Shown one piece after another: positions 59,106-64,000 of a stretch of DNA of 64,000 bases. The DNA is taken from contig NZ_JAIWNC010000004.1 of assembly GCF_020216025.1 (NCBI RefSeq), forward strand, positions 62,001 to 126,000, written 5' to 3'. The position numbers and the translations under genes are program-made. The number at the start of each line of letters is the position of its first letter. The first letter of the stretch is position 1. The notes under the pieces are model-generated. The model did no database searches, was not told the DNA's origin, and worked only from the letters and a program-made list of their open reading frames with translations. Origin of the DNA: Jidongwangia harbinensis. GTDB lineage: Bacteria; Actinomycetota; Actinomycetes; Mycobacteriales; Micromonosporaceae.

Positions 59106-59987
59106 GTGGATCTGGCGTACCTGCGCGCGCACCCGCAGCACCTCCCGACATTTCTCACCCATCAGCGGCTCCGCGAGACCCCGGTGTCCGGCGGCCACGT
59201 GTGCACCGCGTCGCGCCTGACCCTGGACGACGGCAGCTCGGTCTTCGCCAAGACGTGGCCGTCCGGGACCGCGCCGGAGGGCTTCTTCGCCACCGAGGCG
59301 GCCGGCCTGCGCTGGCTCGCCGACGCCGGGTCGGTACCGGTCCCCGAGGTGCTGGTGGCACTCCCGGACATGCTGGCGATGGAGTGGATCGAGCCGGGCG
59401 AACCGTCTCCCGAGGCGGCGGAACGGCTCGGCCGGGACCTGGCCGGGACGCATCGCGCCGGGGCGGACACCTTCGGCGCGGACCGGCCCGGGTTCATCGG
59501 CCCGCTGCCGCTGGACAACACGCCGTCGGCCGGACCCTGGGGGGCCTGGTTCGCCGAGCGCCGGCTCCTGCCGTACCTGCGCAGCTCGGCCGATCGCGGC
59601 GCGCTCTCCGTGGACGACGTCGCGGCCGTCGAGCGGATCATCAACACCATTGAGCGGTACGGCGGAAGCGAACCGCCCGCCCGTACCCACGGTGACCTGT
59701 GGTCGGGCAACGTCCTGTGGGCGGCCGACGGACGCGCTCGGCTGATCGACCCGGCGGCACACGGCGGACACCGGGAGACCGACCTGGCGGCGCTGGCCCT
59801 GTTCGGCGGGGCGCCGCACCTGGACCGGATCCTCGCGGCGTACCAGGAGGCGTACCCGTTGGCGGACGGCTGGCGGCAGCGCGTGCCGCTGCACCAACTG
59901 CACCTCCTGCTGGTGCACACGGCGTCCTTCGGGGCCGCCTACTCGGGCGCGGTCCGGACCGCCGCGGACGCGATCCGGCCCGGTTGA
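59106..59987 (+). CDS. Fructosamine kinase-family protein
   Basis: 293 residues, protein-kinase-like fold. SGGHVCTASRLTLDDGSSVFAKTW is the nucleotide-binding lobe with the Lys, and THGDLWSGNVLWAADGRARLIDP is the catalytic loop plus metal Asp. These enzymes phosphorylate ketosamines on protein or small amines and allow deglycation. Two GTG codons (59091 and 59106) are possible; 59106 begins the family alignment. Confidence 0.88.
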   Translation: MDLAYLRAHPQHLPTFLTHQRLRETPVSGGHVCTASRLTLDDGSSVFAKTWPSGTAPEGFFATEAAGLRWLADAGSVPVPEVLVALPDMLAMEWIEPGEPSPEAAERLGRDLAGTHRAGADTFGADRPGFIGPLPLDNTPSAGPWGAWFAERRLLPYLRSSADRGALSVDDVAAVERIINTIERYGGSEPPARTHGDLWSGNVLWAADGRARLIDPAAHGGHRETDLAALALFGGAPHLDRILAAYQEAYPLADGWRQRVPLHQLHLLLVHTASFGAAYSGAVRTAADAIRPG

Positions 59988-60054
59988 CCGACTGTTAGCG
60001 CTGTCCCGGTCCACAGGGTGGACACCGCTACGGCGGAACCGCCGCGGCACGGGC

Positions 60055-60060
60055 TAGATT
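60055..60060 (+). promoter_or_regulatory. Probable leaderless -10 for moaA
   Basis: TAGATT ends six bases before the ATG at 60067, with no ribosome binding site. Confidence 0.55.
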
Positions 60061-60066
60061 TGGCCG

Positions 60067-61152
60067 ATGAGCGAGCTTCCTGGGCCGATCGGTGCTCCGC
60101 AGATCGTCGCGCCCGGAGCGCCGGTGGCCGACGACCTACCGGCCGGCAGTACGCTCGCCGACCGCTACGGGCGGGTGGCGACCGACCTGCGCGTCTCGCT
60201 CACCGACCGGTGCAACCTCCGCTGCACCTACTGCATGCCGGAGGAGGGCCTCGCCTGGCTGCCGCGCGAGCAGCAGCTGACCGACGACGAGGTGAACCGG
60301 CTCATCCGCATCGCGGTCGAACAGCTCGGCGTGACCGAGGTCCGCTTCACCGGCGGCGAGCCCCTGCTCCGCCGCGGGCTGCTCGGCATCGTCCAGTCCG
60401 CCGCCGCGCTGCGCCCGAGGCCGCGACTGTCGATCACCACGAACGGCATCGGGCTCGACCGTCTCGCCGCACCGCTGCGGGACGCCGGGCTGGACCGGGT
60501 CAACGTCTCGCTGGACACCGTCGACCCGGTGCGCTTCGCGACCCTGACCCGCCGCGACCGCCACGCGGACGTCCTGGCCGGGCTGCGCGCCGCGGCCGCC
60601 GCCGGACTCACGCCCGTCAAGATCAATACCGTCCTCATGCAGGGCGTCAACGACGACGAGGCGCCGGCGCTGCTGCGCTTCGCGCTGCAACACGGGTACG
60701 AACTCCGCTTCATCGAGCAGATGCCCCTCGACGCGCAGCACCGCTGGGACCGGCACACCATGGTCACCGCCGGTGACATCCTGCAGTCCCTGGCCGAGTT
60801 CGACCTGACTCCCGATTCGGTTTCACGTGGAACCGCGCCGGCCGAGACCTGGCTGGTCCCCGGCCACGTCGGCATCGACGGCAGGCCCGCCCGGGTGGGC
60901 GTCATCGGCAGCGTGACCAGGCCGTTCTGCGGCGACTGCGACCGCACCCGGCTGACCGCCGACGGCCAGGTGCGCAACTGCCTCTTCGCCACCGACGAGT
61001 CCGACCTGCGCGGCCTGCTCCGCGGCGGCCGGTCGGACGACGACATCGCCACCGCCTGGCGGGTCGCGATGTGGGGCAAGAAGCCCGGCCACGGCATCGA
61101 CAATCCGTCCTTCCTGCAGCCGGCGCGACCCATGTCGGCCATCGGCGGCTGA
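60067..61152 (+). CDS. moaA: GTP 3',8-cyclase MoaA
   Basis: 361 residues, radical SAM enzyme. The N-terminal cluster motif CNLRCTYC gives Cys at 49, 53 and 56; the second [4Fe-4S] cluster uses FCGDCDRTR and RNCLF near residues 280-300. FTGGEPLLR and SLDTVDPVRFATLT are SAM- and GTP-binding parts. It makes the first intermediate of molybdopterin. The C-terminus ends in SAIGG: a GG tail is essential in MoaA of E. coli and present here. Two bases separate it from moaD. Confidence 0.96.
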   Translation: MSELPGPIGAPQIVAPGAPVADDLPAGSTLADRYGRVATDLRVSLTDRCNLRCTYCMPEEGLAWLPREQQLTDDEVNRLIRIAVEQLGVTEVRFTGGEPLLRRGLLGIVQSAAALRPRPRLSITTNGIGLDRLAAPLRDAGLDRVNVSLDTVDPVRFATLTRRDRHADVLAGLRAAAAAGLTPVKINTVLMQGVNDDEAPALLRFALQHGYELRFIEQMPLDAQHRWDRHTMVTAGDILQSLAEFDLTPDSVSRGTAPAETWLVPGHVGIDGRPARVGVIGSVTRPFCGDCDRTRLTADGQVRNCLFATDESDLRGLLRGGRSDDDIATAWRVAMWGKKPGHGIDNPSFLQPARPMSAIGG

Positions 61153-61154
61153 TC

Positions 61155-61403
61155 GTGACGACGGCCCTGACGGTGCGCTACTTCGCCGGCGCACGCGCCG
61201 CCGCGGGGGTCTCCACCGAGGCGGTCACCGCGGCCTCGCTCGACGACCTGGTCGGTGTGCTGACCGACCGGCACGGCGAACGGCTCGCCGTCGTACTCAA
61301 GGCGGCCAGCTTCCTGGTGGACGGCCTGACCTGCCACGATCGCGGGGCGACCCTGCCACCCGGGGCTACCGTGGACGTGCTGCCGCCGTTCGCCGGCGGA
61401 TGA
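61155..61403 (+). CDS. moaD: Molybdopterin synthase sulfur carrier subunit MoaD
   Basis: 82 residues, ubiquitin-like beta-grasp fold with C-terminal PPFAGG; the final Gly-Gly would be thiocarboxylated and donate sulfur to precursor Z with MoaE. It starts two bases after the moaA stop, so they are co-translated. No moaE, moaC or moeB gene is seen, so the rest of the pathway is elsewhere. Confidence 0.9.
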   Translation: MTTALTVRYFAGARAAAGVSTEAVTAASLDDLVGVLTDRHGERLAVVLKAASFLVDGLTCHDRGATLPPGATVDVLPPFAGG

Positions 61404-61421
61404 GCACAGACGGGGGAAACG

Positions 61422-62864
61422 GTGTTCGTATTCTTCGCGGTGGCGCTGGCGGTGCTGTTCGCCATCCACTGGTACCTGTGGAAACGCCTCGTCCGTGATC
61501 CGCTGCCCCCCGGCCGGGCGCGGAGGGCCGGCGGCATCCTCATGGTCCTGCTGGCCATCCTGGTACCGGCCACCCTGATCGGCACCCGCACCGGCCACGC
61601 CACCTGGCTGGGCTGGCCGGGGTACCTCTGGATCGCCCTGATGTTCTACCTGCTGGTGATCCTCGCCGTGCTGGAGATCCCGCGCCTCATCGTGTCGCTG
61701 ACCTGGGTCCGGGGCCGCTCCTCCGAAACCGGCCTGCCGGTGTCCGGAGCCCGCTCGACGGCGATCCCGGCGCCCGGCGCACCGGAGAACACCGGCGGAA
61801 CCGCCACGACGACAGCGGCCGGCGACCCGAGCCACGCCACGACCGCGACGGCCGGCGACCCGAGCCATGCCACGACCGCGGCGGCCGGCGACCCGAGCCA
61901 TGCCACACCGGATGCGGCCGAATCAGGCGCGACCACCCACGCGGCCGAATCAGGCGCGACCACTGACCGAGCGGCCGAATCGGCCACGGCCGCCGGCGGC
62001 GACACCCGTTCGGGTGACGAGAACCGGACCGGCATCGAGCGGCGCCTGCTGCTGGCCCGTGGTGCCGCGATCTTCGCGGGTCTCACCGCCGCCGGGATCA
62101 CCGGCTACGGCGTGCGGACCGCGCTCGGCGGCCCGCAGCTCGACCGGGTGCAGATCCCGCTGGCGAAGTTGCCACGGGCGATGGACGGCACCCGGCTCGC
62201 CGTCGTGTCCGACATCCACCTCGGCCCGCTGACCGGCCCCGACCACGCGCGGCGGATCGTGGACCTGATCAACTCGGTCGACGCCGACGTGGTGTGCATC
62301 GTCGGTGACATGGTCGACGGCACGGTGGAAGAGCTGGGCCGGCTCGCCGCGCCGCTGGCGGACATCCGGGCGCGGCAGGGTGCGTACTTCGTCACCGGCA
62401 ACCACGAGTACTACTCCGGCTTCCAGCAGTGGGTCGACGAGGTGGCCCGGCTGGGCGTGCGCCCGCTGCGCAACGAGCGGCTGCAGATCACCACCCGCGG
62501 CGGCACGTTCGACCTGGCCGGCGTCAACGACCCGGGTGGCGCCGAGTTCGATGACGCACCGGACTTCGAGCGCGCGCTCGGCGACCGGGACCCGGCCCGG
62601 CCGGTCGTCCTCATGGCCCACCAGCCGGTGGTCGCCCGGGACGCCGCCCGGTACGGCGTGGACCTGCAGGTGTCCGGGCACACCCACGGCGGCCAGATGA
62701 TGCCGTTCAACCTGCTGGTCCGGCTGGAGCAACCGGTGGTGTCCGGCTTCGGCAAGGTGGACGGCGTACCGGTGTACGTGACGAACGGCGCCGGTTTCTG
62801 GGGACCGCCCGTGCGCGTCGGCGCCCCACCGCAGGTCAGCCTCATCGAACTCCGCACACCCTGA
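61422..62864 (+). CDS. Membrane-anchored metallophosphoesterase
   Basis: 480 residues. The N-terminal part has three transmembrane helices (about 1-20, 39-57 and 67-88). A disordered Ala/Thr linker with AGDPSHATT repeats (about 125-190) is followed by one more hydrophobic segment (about 210-228, TM or Tat-like RRLLLARGAAI). The phosphoesterase domain has VVSDIHLGPLTGPDH, GDMVDGT, GNHEYY and SGHTHGGQMM. This is the YkoQ/YaeI-like group acting on phospholipid-type or UDP-sugar substrates. GTG with GGGGGA upstream. It follows moaD by 18 bases but is probably unrelated in function. Confidence 0.88.
   Translation: MFVFFAVALAVLFAIHWYLWKRLVRDPLPPGRARRAGGILMVLLAILVPATLIGTRTGHATWLGWPGYLWIALMFYLLVILAVLEIPRLIVSLTWVRGRSSETGLPVSGARSTAIPAPGAPENTGGTATTTAAGDPSHATTATAGDPSHATTAAAGDPSHATPDAAESGATTHAAESGATTDRAAESATAAGGDTRSGDENRTGIERRLLLARGAAIFAGLTAAGITGYGVRTALGGPQLDRVQIPLAKLPRAMDGTRLAVVSDIHLGPLTGPDHARRIVDLINSVDADVVCIVGDMVDGTVEELGRLAAPLADIRARQGAYFVTGNHEYYSGFQQWVDEVARLGVRPLRNERLQITTRGGTFDLAGVNDPGGAEFDDAPDFERALGDRDPARPVVLMAHQPVVARDAARYGVDLQVSGHTHGGQMMPFNLLVRLEQPVVSGFGKVDGVPVYVTNGAGFWGPPVRVGAPPQVSLIELRTP
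61815..61980 (+). repeat. In-frame 30-bp and 27-bp repeats in phosphoesterase linker
   Basis: Three 30-base units encode AGDPSHATTA variants and are followed by two to three shorter units with gcggccgaatcaggcgcgacc. They form the linker between the membrane part and the enzyme domain. Confidence 0.85.
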
Positions 62865-62993
62865 TCCCGTCCAACCGCCCCGCCACCGCCCTTGACCGGA
62901 AAGAGGCCCGGCTCTACAGCCATCAAGATCCGTTAATCCGGCTTGAGCGTGGCGGCGTGAAGGCGGACCGGCCGACATGACAGGATGCAGCGC

Positions 62994-64000
62994 GTGCCCT
63001 CGGACAACGCAGGGTCCTCGGTCGCCGCGGACGCATACGTCGCGGACCTGCACATCCACTCCCGGTACTCGCGTGCCTGCAGCCGCGACCTGACGCTGCC
63101 CAATCTCGCCTGGTGGGCGCGTCGCAAGGGCATCGCGCTGCTCGGTACCGGCGACTTCACCCACCCGGCGTGGTTCGACCACCTCCGGGAGAGCCTGCAC
63201 CCGGCCGCCGAGCCCGGCCTGTTCCGGCTCAGCGGAGAAGCGGAACGCGACGTCGCCCGCAAGTTGCCGCCGATTCTGCAGGCCGGCGAGCCGGCCCGGT
63301 TCATGCTCAGCGTGGAGATCTCCACGATCTACAAGCGCGACGACCGCACCCGCAAGGTGCACCACCTGATCTACCTGCCCGACTTCGAGGCGGCCGCCCG
63401 GTTCAACACCGCGCTGGGCCGGATCGGCAACCTGACCGCGGACGGCCGCCCGATCCTCGGCCTGGACTCCCGGGACCTGCTGGAGATCGTGCTCGAGGCC
63501 AGCCCCGACGGGTACCTGGTCCCGGCACACATCTGGACGCCGTGGTTCTCCGCGCTCGGCTCCAAGTCCGGTTTCGACGCGATCGCCGACTGCTACGCGG
63601 ACCTGGCGGACCACATCACCGCGGTGGAGACGGGCCTGTCCTCCGACCCGGAGATGAACTGGCGGGTCTCCAGCCTGGACCGGTACCGCCTGGTGTCCAA
63701 TTCGGACGCGCATTCGCCGGCCGCGCTGGCCCGCGAGGCGACGTTGTTCACCGGCACCCCGGACTACTTCGCGGTGAAGGACGGGCGGGGCCTGGCCGGC
63801 ACGCTCGAGTTCTTCCCGGAAGAGGGCAAGTACCACGCGGACGGCCACCGCGCCTGCGGAGTGAACTGGTCCCCCGCGCAGACCCGGGAGAACGCCGGAC
63901 GCTGCCCCGAGTGCGGCAAGCCGCTGACCGTCGGCGTGCTGAGCCGGGTCGAGGATCTGGCCGACCGGCCCGGCGGCGAGGGACGGCGCGCCCCGGCGGT
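62994..64000 (+). CDS. Endonuclease Q-family protein (PHP fold), 3' end outside the window
   Basis: At least 335 residues before the window ends with no stop. PHP-type metal motif ADLHIHSRYSRACSR near the start, GTGDFTHPAWF, VETGLSSDPEMN and SNSDAHSP supply further ligands. EFFPEEGKYHADGHRACG and RCPECGKPLTVGVL form the zinc-ribbon part. Archaeal and some bacterial EndoQ enzymes cut DNA 5' to deaminated bases such as uracil or hypoxanthine. The start is GTG at 62994 (after CAGGAT, seven bases) or ATG at 62985. Confidence 0.87.
   Translation, partial: MPSDNAGSSVAADAYVADLHIHSRYSRACSRDLTLPNLAWWARRKGIALLGTGDFTHPAWFDHLRESLHPAAEPGLFRLSGEAERDVARKLPPILQAGEPARFMLSVEISTIYKRDDRTRKVHHLIYLPDFEAAARFNTALGRIGNLTADGRPILGLDSRDLLEIVLEASPDGYLVPAHIWTPWFSALGSKSGFDAIADCYADLADHITAVETGLSSDPEMNWRVSSLDRYRLVSNSDAHSPAALAREATLFTGTPDYFAVKDGRGLAGTLEFFPEEGKYHADGHRACGVNWSPAQTRENAGRCPECGKPLTVGVLSRVEDLADRPGGEGRRAPA

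Noticed and set aside
1..64000. tRNA, rRNA, insertion sequence, prophage or integrase genes
   Set aside because: No cloverleaf-like sequence, terminal inverted repeats around a transposase or phage genes were found by reading. A tRNA scan would be decisive.

Overview
The window is very GC-rich DNA with frequent GTG starts, tight gene packing and many leaderless-type promoters. Several families in it are typical of actinomycetes: EccB, the proteasome activator Bpa with its C-terminal GQYL, DUF5926, DUF6457, DUF4192, LCP proteins, PhoD and a DUF5324-like protein. The gene set and intergenic repeats fit a Micromonosporaceae-type organism such as Actinoplanes; the phylum is secure, the family is an inference. 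Almost everything looks like conserved chromosomal content. I see no insertion sequence, prophage, integrase, CRISPR array, rRNA or tRNA.

Layout. 0-5.7 kb: cyclophilin, DUF5324-like membrane protein, a lone EccB, CorA, an aminotransferase and a NUDIX hydrolase. 5.7-8.3 kb: an overlapping three-gene operon (LicC/IPCT-like cytidylyltransferase, glycerol-1-phosphate-dehydrogenase-like enzyme, CDP-alcohol phosphotransferase) that looks like a complete route to an unidentified phospho-polyol or lipid headgroup. 8.3-9.0 kb: a gene-free island with two related palindromes around a 61-bp tandem repeat. 9.0-14.5 kb: arylsulfotransferase-like protein, GT4 glycosyltransferase, Fpg/Nei glycosylase and a polyprenyl glycosylphosphotransferase. 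14.6-24.3 kb: SDR, LytS/LytTR pair, a DnaA-box cluster, OmpR-type two-component pair with a DUF4173 membrane protein, DUF485-like plus acetate-type symporter, and a secreted double-psi-barrel protein.

24.3-37.4 kb: ABC exporter pair, flavin reductase-like protein, a second DUF485/ActP operon, a UDP-glucuronate decarboxylase-like enzyme, two LCP ligases, rhodanese, glycerophosphodiesterase, a GAF-type histidine kinase, DUF5926 and a GH16-like protein. 37.4-50.1 kb: arginine deiminase, NERD-like, PAS and ACT proteins, a lipoprotein with an odd leader, PheA, AIM24, a zincin, OsmC, SerS, two HAD phosphatases, Bpa, a DDAH-like hydrolase and a divergent Lrp/AsnC regulator. 50.1-64.0 kb: beta-propeller lipoprotein, YbjN-like protein, a molybdenum-cofactor set (DUF6457, MobA, FdhD, MoaA, MoaD), PhoD, DUF4192, GNAT, fructosamine kinase, a metallophosphoesterase and the start of an endonuclease Q-like gene.

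Recurring themes are cell-envelope polymer chemistry (sugar transferase, UDP-sugar decarboxylase, two LCP ligases, the CDP-polyol operon), carboxylate uptake with two-component control (two symporter operons and a LytS/LytTR pair), arginine/guanidine hydrolysis (two hydrolases), and molybdoenzyme maturation without the target enzyme in view. Short in-frame tandem repeats (18, 24 or 30 bp) have expanded the disordered parts of at least five proteins. Related 60-61 bp repeats occur in two intergenic regions 12.7 kb apart.
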